64,000 nt of DNA, from positions 62,001 through 126,000 of the forward strand of contig NZ_JALHAP010000081.1 of NCBI RefSeq assembly GCF_025215095.1, read 5' to 3'. Source of the DNA: Dryocola boscaweniae. Lineage in GTDB: Bacteria > Pseudomonadota > Gammaproteobacteria > Enterobacterales > Enterobacteriaceae. The notes below the pieces were generated by a model. The model had not been told where the DNA came from. It worked only from the letters and a program-made list of their open reading frames with translations, and ran no database searches. Both the position numbers and the translations under genes were made by a program. Of this stretch, positions 17,938-27,542 are shown one piece after another (within the stretch, counting starts at the first letter, position 1; each line of letters begins with the position of its first letter).

Positions 17938-18912
17938 CTACTTCAATACCTGTGGGTTCACGCAGTTCTCTTTCACGTCGCCCGTTAGCGCGGCAATCAG
18001 ATTATCTACCGCGCAGGCGGCCATGTTGTAACGCGTTTCGTGCGTGGCGGAGCCGATGTGCGGCAGGGCGACGACGTTTGGCATCTCCAGCAGCGGGGAG
18101 TCGACCGGCAGCGGCTCCTGCTCGAACACGTCAAGGCCGGCGGCATGAATGGTGCCCGCCTGCAGCGCCTGAATCAGGGCTTTTTCGTCAATCACCGGAC
18201 CGCGTCCTGCGTTAATCAGAATGGCCGATGGCTTCATTTTGGCTAGCTGTTCTGCGCCAATCATATGGTGCGTCTCTTCGGTCAGCGGCAGGGAAATACA
18301 AACAAAGTCTGATTCCGCAAGCAGCGTATCCAGGTCGCAATAGCGCGCATCGAAACGCTCTTCCGCTTCTTTGTGATGACGGCGAGCGTTATACAGAATC
18401 GGCATGCTAAAGCCGAAGTGCGCGCGCTGCGCCAGCGCAAGACCGATGCGGCCCATACCCAGAATACCCAGCGTTTTGTGGTGCACGTCAATGCCGAACC
18501 AGTCCGGGCCGATGCTGCCTTTCCACTCGCCCGCTTTGACTCGCTCGGCCCCTTCTACCGCGCGACGAGCGGTTGCCAGCACCAGCGTCATCATGGTGTC
18601 CGCGACGGTTTCAGTCAGTACCGTAGGCGTATGCATCAGCGCGATGCCGCGGGCGGTCAGCGCATCAACATCAAAGTTATCGTAGCCGACAGAAACGGTC
18701 GAAGCGGCGCGCAGCTTTGGCGCATGCTCTAACAACGCTTCATCGACCTTCTCGCTGGAACCTAAAATCCCTTGCGCATTAGCGAAAGCTTCGGCGTTCT
18801 GTTTTACGGTTTCCGGGCTTAAATCGCTTAGCTGAGTGACGTTGAAATGGCTTTCAAGGCGGGTGAGCAGGTCGTCAGGTAACTTTTTATAGAGGATGAC
18901 GGACGGCTTCAT
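17938..18912 (-). CDS. ghrB: glyoxylate/hydroxypyruvate and 2-ketogluconate reductase GhrB
   Basis: A 324-residue D-2-hydroxyacid dehydrogenase, the exact E. coli GhrB length. It reduces glyoxylate, hydroxypyruvate and 2-ketogluconate with NADPH. Features are the nucleotide-binding [12 protein letters not shown] near 152-163 followed by the NADPH-favouring [12 protein letters not shown], the catalytic arginine in [10 protein letters not shown], the glutamate in FEQEPL, and the histidine in [12 protein letters not shown]. The ATG at 18912 gives [12 protein letters not shown]; upstream codons have no family match. Here it is the last gene after kguE-kguK-kguT, so it probably acts as the reductase step (KguD) of 2-ketogluconate use, while also keeping its general role. 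Confidence 0.95.
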   Translation of the reverse strand: MKPSVILYKKLPDDLLTRLESHFNVTQLSDLSPETVKQNAEAFANAQGILGSSEKVDEALLEHAPKLRAASTVSVGYDNFDVDALTARGIALMHTPTVLTETVADTMMTLVLATARRAVEGAERVKAGEWKGSIGPDWFGIDVHHKTLGILGMGRIGLALAQRAHFGFSMPILYNARRHHKEAEERFDARYCDLDTLLAESDFVCISLPLTEETHHMIGAEQLAKMKPSAILINAGRGPVIDEKALIQALQAGTIHAAGLDVFEQEPLPVDSPLLEMPNVVALPHIGSATHETRYNMAACAVDNLIAALTGDVKENCVNPQVLK

Positions 18913-18940
18913 GATGTTCTCCGTAATTGAATTAAGCACT

Positions 18941-18966
18941 ACCGGGCGGCGTGCGTACCGCCCGGT
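18941..18966. repeat. inverted repeat between kguT and ghrB
   Basis: A perfect 9-bp stem (ACCGGGCGG with CCGCCCGGT) around CGTGCGTA, no T-run on the minus strand. It may lower read-through from kguT into ghrB or protect the upstream mRNA. Confidence 0.55.
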
Positions 18967-18972
18967 CAAAAG

Positions 18973-20256
18973 TCATGCGTGGCGGACACCCACCGGCATT
19001 TGTTGATTTGTTGCCGGTTTCACTATCAGAGTTAGCCACACTGAGGCGATCAGCGCCACCCCCATAAAAATGTAGGACGCGGAAGGGCTGCCGGTTGCCC
19101 CGTTCAGGTAACCCACAAACCAGGAGCCGACAAACGAACCCAGCGCGCCCATGCTGTTAATCAACGCCATGGCGCCGCCGGCCACGTTTCTTGGCAGCAT
19201 CTCCGGAATGATGGCGAAGAAGGGACCATATGGCGCGTACATAGCCGCTCCGGCAATCACCAGCAGAGTATAAGAAACCCAGAAGTGATCGGCGCCAACC
19301 AGCCAGGAGCCGAGGAAAGCCAGCGCGCCAATCAGCAGCAGCGGCCAGACGAACAGCTTACGATTCTGCATTTTGTCAGAGGCCCAGGAAACGGCGATCA
19401 TCGCGATGGTTGCCGCCAGGTAAGGCACTGACGAGAGCCAGCCCACTTCCACCATGCCCATGCCGGCTGCGCCTGCGCCGCGGATTATCGACGGCAGCCA
19501 CAGCACGAAACCGTACACGCCGATGCTCCAGCAGAAATATTGCATACACAGCAGCACTACGTTGCGGGAGCGGAACGCTTCGCCGTAGTTACGCACGGCT
19601 TTAATGCCTTCCTGTTCTTTTTGCAGTTGCGCCTGCAACGCGGCCTTCTCAGCATCGGAAAGCCAGCCAACCTGCGTTGGTTTATCTTTTACCAGCACCC
19701 ACCAGGCAAACGCCCAGATAACCGCCGGAATACCTTCGAAGATAAACATTTCACGCCAGCCGAACGCCTGAATCAGGTAGCCGGAAACCACCGACATCCA
19801 CAGAACCGTGACCGGGTTGCCGAGAATGAGGAAAGTATTGGCGCGTGAGCGTTCGGATTTGGTGAACCAGTTACTGATGTAAATCAGCATCGCGGGCATT
19901 ACCGCCGCTTCCACCACGCCCAGCACGAAGCGAATGGCCGCCAGCGCTGGAATGTTGCTGACCATGCCGGTCAGAGATGCGCAGCCGCCCCATAAAATCA
20001 GGCAGACGAAGATAAGCTTACGCACGCTGCGACGTTCGGCGTACATGGCGCCGGGGATCTGGAAGAAGAAGTAACCGAGGAAGAACAGGGCGCCCAGCAG
20101 GGACGAAATGCCTTTGGTGATGCCGAGGTCATCATTAATACCGGCGGCGGATGCAAAACTAAAGTTGGCGCGGTCGAGGTAGGCCAGGCTGTACGTGATA
20201 AACACGATAGGCATGATATACCACCAACGTTTTGGCGCGATTGTATTGGTTTTCAT
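18973..20256 (-). CDS. kguT: MFS transporter, probable 2-ketogluconate importer KguT
   Basis: A 427-residue major-facilitator transporter of the anion:cation symporter type (ACS family). It begins WWYIMPIVFITYSLAYLDRANFSFA, the N-terminal signature of that family, and contains GYFFFQIPG, the loop motif ERRSVRKL between helices 2 and 3, FILGNPVTVLW, and a central loop at about 200-240. Twelve membrane segments are apparent. Substrate assignment rests on its position between a 2-ketogluconate kinase and GhrB under a PtxS-type regulator, the same gene set as in Pseudomonas kgu operons. It is separated from kguK by 69 bases holding a hairpin. Confidence 0.85.
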   Translation of the reverse strand: MKTNTIAPKRWWYIMPIVFITYSLAYLDRANFSFASAAGINDDLGITKGISSLLGALFFLGYFFFQIPGAMYAERRSVRKLIFVCLILWGGCASLTGMVSNIPALAAIRFVLGVVEAAVMPAMLIYISNWFTKSERSRANTFLILGNPVTVLWMSVVSGYLIQAFGWREMFIFEGIPAVIWAFAWWVLVKDKPTQVGWLSDAEKAALQAQLQKEQEGIKAVRNYGEAFRSRNVVLLCMQYFCWSIGVYGFVLWLPSIIRGAGAAGMGMVEVGWLSSVPYLAATIAMIAVSWASDKMQNRKLFVWPLLLIGALAFLGSWLVGADHFWVSYTLLVIAGAAMYAPYGPFFAIIPEMLPRNVAGGAMALINSMGALGSFVGSWFVGYLNGATGSPSASYIFMGVALIASVWLTLIVKPATNQQMPVGVRHA

Positions 20257-20284
20257 AAGGCTTGCCTCTATGTTGAGGAGAGTC

Positions 20285-20316
20285 GCATCGGGCCGGATGT
20301 AGGGTACAGCCGATGC
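20285..20316. repeat. REP-like hairpin between kguK and kguT
   Basis: GCATCGG and CCGATGC form a 7-bp stem around a GC-rich interior with GTAGGGTAC. It resembles a single REP unit and could set the relative level of kguT. Confidence 0.45.
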
Positions 20317-20325
20317 CGTTTTCGT

Positions 20326-21264
20326 TTATTCGCCCAGCGCAGCTCGGGTTGGCAACCCTTCGCTGTCACCGATGACCTGTATCGCCAGCGAGCCGATTTT
20401 GTTACCGCGGCTGACGGCATGTTGTAAGGATTTCCCTTCCAGCAGGGCGCTTATCACCCCGACCGCAAAGCCATCTCCGGCGCCCACGGTATCAACCACG
20501 TTCTCCACTTTTACGGCGGCTACCGCGCCTTTTTCGCCCTCAGCGGTTTTATACCAGGCTCCGTCAGCGCCGGTTTTCAGCACCACGGTTTTAACGCCCT
20601 GATTGAGATAAAAATCGGCAATGCCTTCCGGGGTTTTTTGGCCGGTGAGGATAAGACCTTCTTTCACGCCGGGCAGAACCCAGTCTGCCTGGAAAGCCAG
20701 TTGGTTGAGCTGCTTTATCATTTCGGCTTCGCTTTTCCACAGCACCGGGCGCAGGTTCGGATCAAAGGAAATTGTTTTTCCTTTTTCCTTCATAGCCTTA
20801 GCCGTGTGGTTAAGCAGTTCGAGGGAAGAATCAGAGAGCGCTGCCGCAACGCCGCTTAAGTGCAGATGGCGCGCGCTGAAAAAGTAATCCTCGCTGAAGT
20901 CTTCCACGGAGAGGTGACTTGCTGCCGAACCTTTACGGAAATATTCCACGATGGGATCGGTTCCATCTTCAACTTTGGATTTGAGCTGAAAACCCGTTGC
21001 GTAGCGTTCATCCGTGGTGACGCCACGGCTGTCGATTTGCTCTTTCGCGAGCTGTTGCAGGACGTAGCGGCCAAAAGAATCGTTGCCCACGCGGCTCACC
21101 CAGCCTACCTTCAGCCCAAGGCGCGCAAGGCCGGTTGCGACGTTCAGCTCAGCGCCCGCCACGCGTTTTACAAACTGTTCGGCCGCGGCTAAATCACCGG
21201 TTTCGGTGGCCACAAACATTGCCATCGCTTCACCGATGGTGATGACATCCAACTGATTAGTCAT
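20326..21264 (-). CDS. kguK: PfkB-family 2-ketogluconate kinase KguK
   Basis: A 312-residue ribokinase/PfkB-family sugar kinase. It starts LDVITIGEAMAMF, carries the substrate-binding segment AGAELNVATGLARLGL at 36-51, FDPNLRPVLW near 168-177, and the ATP/anion-hole signature DTVGAGDGFAVG whose aspartate is the catalytic base. The family includes 2-keto-3-deoxygluconate kinases, which are similar in sequence; 2-ketogluconate is preferred as substrate from the surrounding kguE, kguT, ghrB and ptxS genes. It starts three bases after the kguE stop, so the two are co-translated. Confidence 0.85.
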   Translation of the reverse strand: MTNQLDVITIGEAMAMFVATETGDLAAAEQFVKRVAGAELNVATGLARLGLKVGWVSRVGNDSFGRYVLQQLAKEQIDSRGVTTDERYATGFQLKSKVEDGTDPIVEYFRKGSAASHLSVEDFSEDYFFSARHLHLSGVAAALSDSSLELLNHTAKAMKEKGKTISFDPNLRPVLWKSEAEMIKQLNQLAFQADWVLPGVKEGLILTGQKTPEGIADFYLNQGVKTVVLKTGADGAWYKTAEGEKGAVAAVKVENVVDTVGAGDGFAVGVISALLEGKSLQHAVSRGNKIGSLAIQVIGDSEGLPTRAALGE

Positions 21265-21267
21265 CGC

Positions 21268-22017
21268 TTACTCCTCGCGTAACAGATTAACGTAATGGCG
21301 GGTGACGGCGGTCAGATCGCGGCCTTCAAGCGGAAACTCTATGCCGCGTGGCGCATCGCCTGGCAGACTGTTAAGCAGTTCCAGCCAGCGCGGTTCGGCG
21401 TCGTCCAGCGCAACAGCACGGTAGTGATAATGATGTGGGATGGCTGCTTTAACGTGGATGTAGCTGACGTTTGCTGCCAGCACGCGCGCTGCGGCTTCGG
21501 GTGAATCGTCGACCCACAACCAGTTCGCCATATCAAAGGTTAGCGTCACCGGTAGATTCAGCACGTTGCAGGCGGCCTGGAAGCGCTGCATGGGCGCGAG
21601 TTTTCCACTGGCGGTCTGATCGTTTTCCACCACCAGCGCGACGTCACTTTGCGCCAGCCACTGCTGTAATAATGGAAACTGCTGGCTGCTGCGGAATTCG
21701 CCGAGGGAAAGCTTCAGCCAGCTCGCATTAAGCTGGTGGGCTTCGAGCAACAGCGAAGGAATCAGCGGATTGAGTTTGCCGTCTTCAGCGAAAAGCGGTT
21801 CAGGCGCGGAATAACAGGCCTGCAGCTTGTGATCTGCAATTTGCCGCGCCAGTTCCGGCAGGGAATCCAGTTGCGTATTGCTAAGGAGTTCGCGGCGGAT
21901 TTCTACGCCGTCTGCCCCTGCGTTGGCGATAATCGGCAACAGCGCCTGCTGGCCGCCAAGTGCGGCGATGCGGTCATGCCCGTAAGCGGCGGTGACGACA
22001 ATAATTTTTCGCGGCAT
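21268..22017 (-). CDS. kguE: sugar phosphate isomerase/epimerase-like protein KguE
   Basis: A 249-residue TIM-barrel protein of the xylose-isomerase-like AP endonuclease 2 superfamily. Metal-site candidates of that fold are visible: GVEIRREL (glutamate after strand 2), VVENDQT (glutamate), TFDMANW (aspartate), YIHVKA (histidine) and GIEFPLEG (glutamate). KguE occurs in kgu operons, but its exact reaction is not settled. The start is taken at 22017 (MPRKIIVV), six bases after GGAG; in-frame ATG 22029 and GTG 22032 lie upstream. It is the first structural gene of the operon, with the PtxS-type operator at 22067-22080 just upstream. Confidence 0.82.
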   Translation of the reverse strand: MPRKIIVVTAAYGHDRIAALGGQQALLPIIANAGADGVEIRRELLSNTQLDSLPELARQIADHKLQACYSAPEPLFAEDGKLNPLIPSLLLEAHQLNASWLKLSLGEFRSSQQFPLLQQWLAQSDVALVVENDQTASGKLAPMQRFQAACNVLNLPVTLTFDMANWLWVDDSPEAAARVLAANVSYIHVKAAIPHHYHYRAVALDDAEPRWLELLNSLPGDAPRGIEFPLEGRDLTAVTRHYVNLLREE

Positions 22018-22066
22018 GAAAAGCTCCATCACGGTAATAGCTAAATAAGATAACTATTACGCTAGA

Positions 22067-22080
22067 TGGAACCGGTTCCA
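22067..22080. promoter_or_regulatory. PtxS-type operator before kguE
   Basis: TGGAACCGGTTCCA, a perfect 14-bp palindrome of the LacI-family kind with a central CG, 50 bases before the kguE start. The Pseudomonas PtxS operator is TGAAACCGGTTTCA, two symmetric changes away. Confidence 0.8.
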
Positions 22081-22130
22081 AAGAGAAGCCAGGCATGCTG
22101 AATTTATGATCGCTATCACGAAGATAATTT

Positions 22131-23150
22131 TTAACGGGCGGTGGACCCACGCACGATTAATTCACCGGAAAAGACCTGCTCATGCACGCTTTCAGCGGCG
22201 CCTTCAATACGCTTCACCACCTGTTCAAGCGCGGCATAGCCTATCTGCCAGGTCGGCTGTTTCAGAGTGGTGATGCCCACGCCTGCAAGCTCGGCCCATT
22301 CGAGTTCATCGAAGCCCAGCAGGCCAATATCGCTGCCCCAGTGCAGGCCGATGCGGCGCATGGCGCGGGCAACCTGCAGAGTAAGCGCGCCATTTGCGGA
22401 AATTACCGCTTTGCGCATTCCGCGAAAGCGTGTGTGAAACTGGCGCAGCGTGTTATCCATCAGCTCCGTTTCGTGCAGGGGGATCTCGGCGTTTTCCGCC
22501 ACGATGCCGGGATAACGATCGATAGTGTTACGAAACGCGCGCAGGCGTTCGCGGCGGGTATTCACCATGCCGAGCGGTTCACTCAGGAACAGAATCGCTT
22601 CAAAGCCTTGCTCGATAAGATGCACGGTTGCGGTAGTGGCGGCCTGAATATTGTCCAGCCCCACCACGTCACAGGCGAAATCGGGGATTTTACGGTCGAT
22701 AAGCACCATCGGCAGCGCCGACTGTTGCAGACGGTTCAGTCCTTCCTCGCGCATCCCTACGGCGTTCACCACAATCCCTTCAACCTGGTAGCTGCGCAGT
22801 AAATCAAGGTAATGCAGCTCCTGATCCACTTCGTTGTTGGTATTGCAGACCAGCGGCGTAAAGCCTTTTTCCCGGCACGCGGCTTCGATGCCGCTCAGCA
22901 CGTCGACGGAATAGGGATTGGTAATGTCGGCAATGATCAGGCCAATCAAACGCGTGCGGCCACGCTTCAGGCCACGCGCCATCTGGCTGGGGCGATAATC
23001 AAGGTCGGCAATGGCCGTTTCGATACGAATGCGCAGGTCGTCGGACAGCAGATTTTGCTCGCCGTTAAGATAGCGGGAAACGCTGGTTTTACCGGTTTTC
23101 GCCGCTTTTGCGACGTCGCTTATCGTAGGGCGCGCAACCTTGCCGTTCAT
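22131..23150 (-). CDS. ptxS: LacI-family regulator of 2-ketogluconate genes, PtxS-like
   Basis: A 339-residue LacI/GalR-family repressor. The N-terminal helix-turn-helix (TISDVAKAAKTGKTSVSRYLNG, about 9-30) and hinge helix (PSQMARGLK, near 54-62) precede a periplasmic-binding-like sensor domain starting LIGLIIADITNPY, with IDRKIPDF, LGFDELEWAEL and TTLKQPTWQIGY. It is the first gene in the minus-strand series ptxS-kguE-kguK-kguT-ghrB, with 113 bases and an operator before kguE. In Pseudomonas PtxS is released from DNA by 2-ketogluconate; the same effector is likely but unproven here. A TetR or GntR role is excluded by the domain order. Confidence 0.88.
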   Translation of the reverse strand: MNGKVARPTISDVAKAAKTGKTSVSRYLNGEQNLLSDDLRIRIETAIADLDYRPSQMARGLKRGRTRLIGLIIADITNPYSVDVLSGIEAACREKGFTPLVCNTNNEVDQELHYLDLLRSYQVEGIVVNAVGMREEGLNRLQQSALPMVLIDRKIPDFACDVVGLDNIQAATTATVHLIEQGFEAILFLSEPLGMVNTRRERLRAFRNTIDRYPGIVAENAEIPLHETELMDNTLRQFHTRFRGMRKAVISANGALTLQVARAMRRIGLHWGSDIGLLGFDELEWAELAGVGITTLKQPTWQIGYAALEQVVKRIEGAAESVHEQVFSGELIVRGSTAR

Positions 23151-23206
23151 GTCCGTCTCCTGGAGGGGGTAACTTTCTGGAGAGTAACATAAATTTTGTT
23201 GGCTGT

Positions 23207-23280
23207 TGGTGGATGGCGCTAACGCTTATCCACCCTACGGAGTGGGATGCGTAGGGCGGATAAGTGCAGCGTCATCCGCT
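23207..23280. repeat. REP/BIME-like pair between ptxS and yiaD
   Basis: GGTGGATGGCGCTAACGCTTATCCACCCTAC (23208-23238) faces GCGTAGGGCGGATAAGTGCAGCGTCATCCGCT (23249-23280). It occupies most of the gap between yiaD (ending 23288) and the ptxS start. Confidence 0.75.
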
Positions 23281-23287
23281 ATAGCGT

Positions 23288-23947
23288 TTAAGACAGAGGG
23301 CTTAACGTAATCTCTACGCGGCGGTTCTGCGCTTTGCCTTCGGCGGTGCTGTTGCTGGCGATTGGATTCGCCGGGCCCACGCCTGTGGTACGCACGCGGC
23401 TGGCGTCCACGCCCTGGGTTATTAGCGCGCTGCCTACGCCGTCCGCGCGCTGCTGGGAGAGCTTCATGTTCAGCTCATTGCTGCCGGTGCTGTCCGTGTA
23501 GCCCACGATGTTAACCGCGGTTTTTGGATACTCTTTCAGCACCATTGCCACGCCGGTTAGCGTATTGGCGCCTGCGGGTTTAAGCGTTGCGCTGCTGCTG
23601 TCGAAGGTGACGTTGTTCGGCATGTTCAGCACGATGTTATCGCCATTTCGCGTCACGCTTACGCCTGTTCCCTGCATTTTATCGCGCAGTTTCGCTTCCT
23701 GCACATCCATGTAATAACCCACGCCGCCGCCCAGAGCCGCACCGGCCGCCGCGCCAATCAGAGCGCCTTTGCCGCGATCTTTTTTTGATGAGGAGAGCGC
23801 GCCTACGCCTGCGCCCACCAGCGAGCCAATTCCGGCGCCGACGCCGGATTTACCTGCTTCTCTTTCGCCGGTGTAGGGGTTGGTCGTACAGCCAGAAACT
23901 GCTAACGTGCCGCAAACCAGGGCGGCAATCATCACGCGATTTTTCAT
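23288..23947 (-). CDS. yiaD: OmpA-family outer-membrane lipoprotein YiaD
   Basis: A 219-residue lipoprotein, the same length as E. coli YiaD. The signal peptide ends in the lipobox VSGC with the lipidated cysteine at 20, followed by TTNPYTGEREAGKS. A glycine-zipper stretch (about 36-80, GAGIGSLVGAGVGAL and GALIGAAAGAALGGGVGYY) precedes an OmpA peptidoglycan-binding domain with VNIVGYTDSTGS, LSQQRADGV and NRRVEITLSPL. YiaD was isolated as a multicopy suppressor of a bamB defect, suggesting a role in envelope assembly. The ATG at 23947 is chosen because longer in-frame starts add no signal peptide. It is divergent from bisC. Confidence 0.95.
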   Translation of the reverse strand: MKNRVMIAALVCGTLAVSGCTTNPYTGEREAGKSGVGAGIGSLVGAGVGALSSSKKDRGKGALIGAAAGAALGGGVGYYMDVQEAKLRDKMQGTGVSVTRNGDNIVLNMPNNVTFDSSSATLKPAGANTLTGVAMVLKEYPKTAVNIVGYTDSTGSNELNMKLSQQRADGVGSALITQGVDASRVRTTGVGPANPIASNSTAEGKAQNRRVEITLSPLS

Positions 23948-24100
23948 CTCATTTCCTTTGCGAATTATATTTTTGTGCCGCACACAACTGCGGCGATTGA
24001 TTATGCCGGGTGAATGTGTAGAAAATTCCACAGAGTCGTCTGAATTTGTAAACAATATTGAGTGGCCGCAGGCCGCCATCTGCAAACACCGGAGCCCCAT

Positions 24101-26431
24101 TTGGCTAAGACATTCTCAACAAATAAAAAAGTGTTAACCGCCGCCCACTGGGGGCCGATGGTGGTTGAGACTGATGGCGAGCGCGTGCTCACATCCTATG
24201 GCGCGCTGAATACAGGGCACGAAAACACACTCCAGCAGGCCGTGCCGGATCAGGTGCACAGCAAAGCGCGAGTGCAGTTTCCTGCGGCGCGAAAAGGTTT
24301 CCTGGCATCGCCGGATGCGCCGCAGGGCGTGCGCGGCGAGGATGAATATGTGCGCATCAGTTGGGACGAAGCCCTGAAGCTGATTCATCAGCAGCATCGG
24401 CGTATTCGCAACGCTTACGGCGCCGCGTCGATTTTTGCGGGTTCCTATGGCTGGCGTTCTAACGGCGTGCTGCACAAGGCCGCCACGCTGCTGCAGCGCT
24501 ATATGAGCCTCGCCGGCGGTTACACCGGCCATCTGGGGGATTATTCCACCGGCGCGGCGCAGGTGATCATGCCTTATGTCGTGGGCTCCAACGAAGTTTA
24601 TCAGCAGCAAACCAGTTGGCCTTTGGTGCTTGAGCACAGCGATGTTGTGGTGCTGTGGAGCGCCAACCCGCTGAACACATTGAAGATCGCCTGGAACGCC
24701 AGCGACGAGCAGGGCGTGAAGTATTTCGAGCAGCTAAAAAACAGCGGTAAAACGGTGATCGCCATCGATCCGATGCGATCGGAGACGGTGGATTTCTTCG
24801 GCGATCGCGCCCAGTGGATCGCCCCGTATATGGGTACCGATGTGGCTTTGATGCTCGGTATCGCCCATACGCTCGCCAGGCATGGCTGGCACGATACGGA
24901 ATTCCTGGCCCGCTGCACTTACGGCTACGACAAATTTGCCGCCTATCTGAAGGGCGAAACCGATGGTCAGCCGAAAAATGCCGAATGGGCGGCGAAGATT
25001 TGCGGCGTGCCGGTGCAAACTATCGAATATCTGGCGCAGCTATTTAGCAGCAACCGCACCATGCTGATGTCGGGCTGGGGAATGCAGCGCCAGCAGTACG
25101 GCGAGCAGAAACACTGGATGCTGGTGACGCTGGCAGCCATGCTCGGGCAGATTGGCACGCCGGGCGGCGGATTTGGTCTTTCATACCATTTCGCCAACGG
25201 CGGTAACCCTACGCGGCGTGCGGCGGTACTCGGCTCGCTGCAAGGGTCAGTGGCTGGCGGGACGGACGCGGTTGAAAAAATCCCCGTTGCCCGCATCGTT
25301 GAAGCGCTGGAAAACCCAGGCGGCATGTATCAGCACAACGGGATGGAGAAAACCTTCCCGGATATCCGCATGCTGTGGTGGGCGGGCGGCGGCAACTTTA
25401 CCCATCATCAGGATACTAACCGCCTGATTAAGGCGTGGCAGAAACCGGAGCTGGTGGTGATTTCGGAATGCTTCTGGACGGCGGCGGCGAAACACGCGGA
25501 TATCGTACTGCCGATTACTACCTCGTTTGAACGCAACGATATGACCATGACCGGCGATTACAGCAACCAGCATCTGGTGCCGATGAAGCAGGTCGTTGCC
25601 CCGCGCGGCGAAGCGCGTAATGATTTTGACGTCTTTGCCGAATTGAGCGAATTATGGGAGCAGGGCGGCAAAGCGCGTTTCACCGAAGCGAAAAGCGAGC
25701 TGCAGTGGCTGGAAACCTTCTACGAAATTGCTCGCAGCCGTGGGGCGGCTCAGCAGGTTACGCTGCCGGAATTTAGCGATTTCTGGGAAGCTAACCAGCT
25801 TATAGAAATGCCGGAAAGCGAGAAAAATAACGATTTTGTGCGCTTTAGCGATTTCCGCCAGCACCCGCAGGAAAATCCGCTAAAAACGCCGAGCGGAAAA
25901 ATTGAAATTTACTCAGAGCGAATCGCCGCTTTTGGTTATGAAGACTGCCCGCCGCACCCGACCTGGCTTGCGCCTGACGAATGGCAGGGCAACGCGGAAA
26001 AAAATCAGCTCCAACTGCTTTCGGCTCATCCGGCCCACCGGTTGCACAGCCAGCTCAACTATTCGGCATTGCGTGATAAATATGCCGTTGCCGGGCGGGA
26101 ACCGCTGACGCTGCATCCTCAGGACGCCGCCGCGCGCGGCATAAGCGATGGCGATCTGGTGCGCGTCTGGAATCACCGTGGGCAGGTGCTGGTGGGAGCG
26201 ATGGTGACGGAAGGCATTAAGCCTGGCGTGGTGTGCATTCACGAAGGGGCATGGCCAGATTTGGACGGCGAGAAACTGTGTAAGAATGGCGCGGTGAATG
26301 TGCTGACGCTGGATATTCCTACGTCACGCCTGGCAAACGCCTGCGCGGCCAATTCCTCGCTGGTATGGGCTGAAAAATATAACGGCCCGGCGCCAAAGGT
26401 TACGGCGTTTGATCCGCCCGCCAGCTCATAA
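24101..26431 (+). CDS. bisC: biotin sulfoxide reductase BisC
   Basis: A 776-residue molybdopterin-guanine-dinucleotide enzyme of the DMSO reductase family that reduces biotin sulfoxide, and also methionine S-sulfoxide, in the cytosol. It has no iron-sulfur cysteine motif and no Tat signal, in contrast to the related periplasmic TorZ/Tor[26 protein letters not shown] (whose serine should ligate Mo), [29 protein letters not shown] and [14 protein letters not shown] are intact. I choose the TTG at 24101 as start: GGAG lies six bases upstream and the product begins MAKTFST, aligning with the family N-terminus. A GTG at 24062 is in frame but lacks such support. The 3' end overlaps yiaC by 32 bases on the opposite strand. 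Confidence 0.93.
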   Translation: MAKTFSTNKKVLTAAHWGPMVVETDGERVLTSYGALNTGHENTLQQAVPDQVHSKARVQFPAARKGFLASPDAPQGVRGEDEYVRISWDEALKLIHQQHRRIRNAYGAASIFAGSYGWRSNGVLHKAATLLQRYMSLAGGYTGHLGDYSTGAAQVIMPYVVGSNEVYQQQTSWPLVLEHSDVVVLWSANPLNTLKIAWNASDEQGVKYFEQLKNSGKTVIAIDPMRSETVDFFGDRAQWIAPYMGTDVALMLGIAHTLARHGWHDTEFLARCTYGYDKFAAYLKGETDGQPKNAEWAAKICGVPVQTIEYLAQLFSSNRTMLMSGWGMQRQQYGEQKHWMLVTLAAMLGQIGTPGGGFGLSYHFANGGNPTRRAAVLGSLQGSVAGGTDAVEKIPVARIVEALENPGGMYQHNGMEKTFPDIRMLWWAGGGNFTHHQDTNRLIKAWQKPELVVISECFWTAAAKHADIVLPITTSFERNDMTMTGDYSNQHLVPMKQVVAPRGEARNDFDVFAELSELWEQGGKARFTEAKSELQWLETFYEIARSRGAAQQVTLPEFSDFWEANQLIEMPESEKNNDFVRFSDFRQHPQENPLKTPSGKIEIYSERIAAFGYEDCPPHPTWLAPDEWQGNAEKNQLQLLSAHPAHRLHSQLNYSALRDKYAVAGREPLTLHPQDAAARGISDGDLVRVWNHRGQVLVGAMVTEGIKPGVVCIHEGAWPDLDGEKLCKNGAVNVLTLDIPTSRLANACAANSSLVWAEKYNGPAPKVTAFDPPASS

Positions 26432-26840
26432 TCCAGGTTGGGTGGCGCGTTTCTTCCTGCCAGGCGCTTTCTTCGATACGAAAGCCCTGATGGTGGTAGA
26501 AATGCACCGCCCGCTGGTTTTTCTGATAAACCTCAAGACTCAGTTCCGGGAAGCGAGCCTGCGCATGTTTTATCAGCGCGCTGCCAATGCCTTTGCCTGA
26601 AAAAGTATCGGCGACAAACAGCGCGCCGATAAAGCGTTGGTCCAGGATGCTGATAAAGCCAACGATTTTTTCTTGCTCCACGTAAACCCAGGTGCGCGAC
26701 TGCGGAATGTAGACGTTGCGCACAATCGATTCGCTTTCCTGCCAGTAACTTTTGGCGATAAACGGGTGGGCATCAATGGTGCTGGCAAGCCACAGCGCAA
26801 TCAGCGCATCCATCTCACCGGGAAGCAGGCGACGAATCAT
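26400..26840 (-). CDS. yiaC: GNAT-family N-acetyltransferase YiaC
   Basis: A 146-residue Gcn5-related acetyltransferase. The acetyl-CoA loop is [15 protein letters not shown] (Q/RxxGxG/A form), preceded by the strand ALFVADTF and followed by [19 protein letters not shown] with the conserved tyrosine. It ends HPTWIMSW as in E. coli YiaC, which has been shown to acetylate protein lysines. The ATG at 26840 fits the family start; seven more codons upstream are open. Start and tag stop overlap by four bases, so it is coupled to tag, and its 3' end overlaps bisC convergently. Confidence 0.92.
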   Translation of the reverse strand: MIRRLLPGEMDALIALWLASTIDAHPFIAKSYWQESESIVRNVYIPQSRTWVYVEQEKIVGFISILDQRFIGALFVADTFSGKGIGSALIKHAQARFPELSLEVYQKNQRAVHFYHHQGFRIEESAWQEETRHPTWIMSWRADQTP

Positions 26841-27400
26841 TTGATATTGTCGGGATGGCAAAAACAGCCGGTAACATGGTCATTAACCAGCCCGCAAGCC
26901 TGCATAAACGAATAGCAAATTGTGGAGCCGACAAATTTAAAACCGCGTTTTTTCAGGGCCTTAGACAGCGCGTCTGAAGCCGGTGTCGTGGTGGCTATCT
27001 CGGTGAGCGTGGCGGCGGTGGTCACCTGGGGTTCGTTGTTCACAAATGACCAGACAAATTCCGGAAACTTTTCGCCGTTCGCCTCCATCGCCAGATAAGC
27101 TTTGGCGTTATTGATAATGGCCTCGATTTTACCGCGATGGCGAATAATGCCTGCATCTAGCACCAGCACATCAACATCTTCCGGCTGGAGCAACGCCACG
27201 GCCTGCGGGTCAAAATCTTTAAAGCAGCGACGATAGTTTTCGCGCTTTTTCAGCACGGTTATCCAGGAAAGGCCAGCCTGTTGCCCTTCAAGGCAGATCA
27301 TCTCAAAAAGTTTTTTCCCCTCCGTGACCGGGACACCCCACTCCTTATCGTGATATTCGAGATAAAGCGGGTCCTGAGTAACCCATCCGCAACGCTGCAT
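26837..27400 (-). CDS. tag: DNA-3-methyladenine glycosylase I, Tag
   Basis: A 187-residue helix-hairpin-helix superfamily glycosylase, exactly the E. coli length, which removes 3-methyladenine from DNA constitutively. The zinc ligands are all in place at C4, H17, H175 and C179. The base-pocket residues lie in LFEMICLEGQQAGLSW (with the recognition glutamate) and in the RENYRRCFKDFDP region, and the helix-hairpin-helix segment lies around IRHRGKIEAIINNAKAY. It is the first gene of a tag-yiaC operon, and divergent from yhjY across about 140 bases. Confidence 0.96.
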   Translation of the reverse strand: MQRCGWVTQDPLYLEYHDKEWGVPVTEGKKLFEMICLEGQQAGLSWITVLKKRENYRRCFKDFDPQAVALLQPEDVDVLVLDAGIIRHRGKIEAIINNAKAYLAMEANGEKFPEFVWSFVNNEPQVTTAATLTEIATTTPASDALSKALKKRGFKFVGSTICYSFMQACGLVNDHVTGCFCHPDNIK

Positions 27401-27542
27401 AAGACTGTTCCCTCTGATGAAATATTTACGAGCTAACTTGACGTGCCAGATAAAGAGACAATAGTTAATTCAGGGTTTTCCACAAGCCCGACAAAAACAC
27501 AAAAAGCATCGCCGGATTTGGCTCTTCTCTGGAGTCGTTTTG

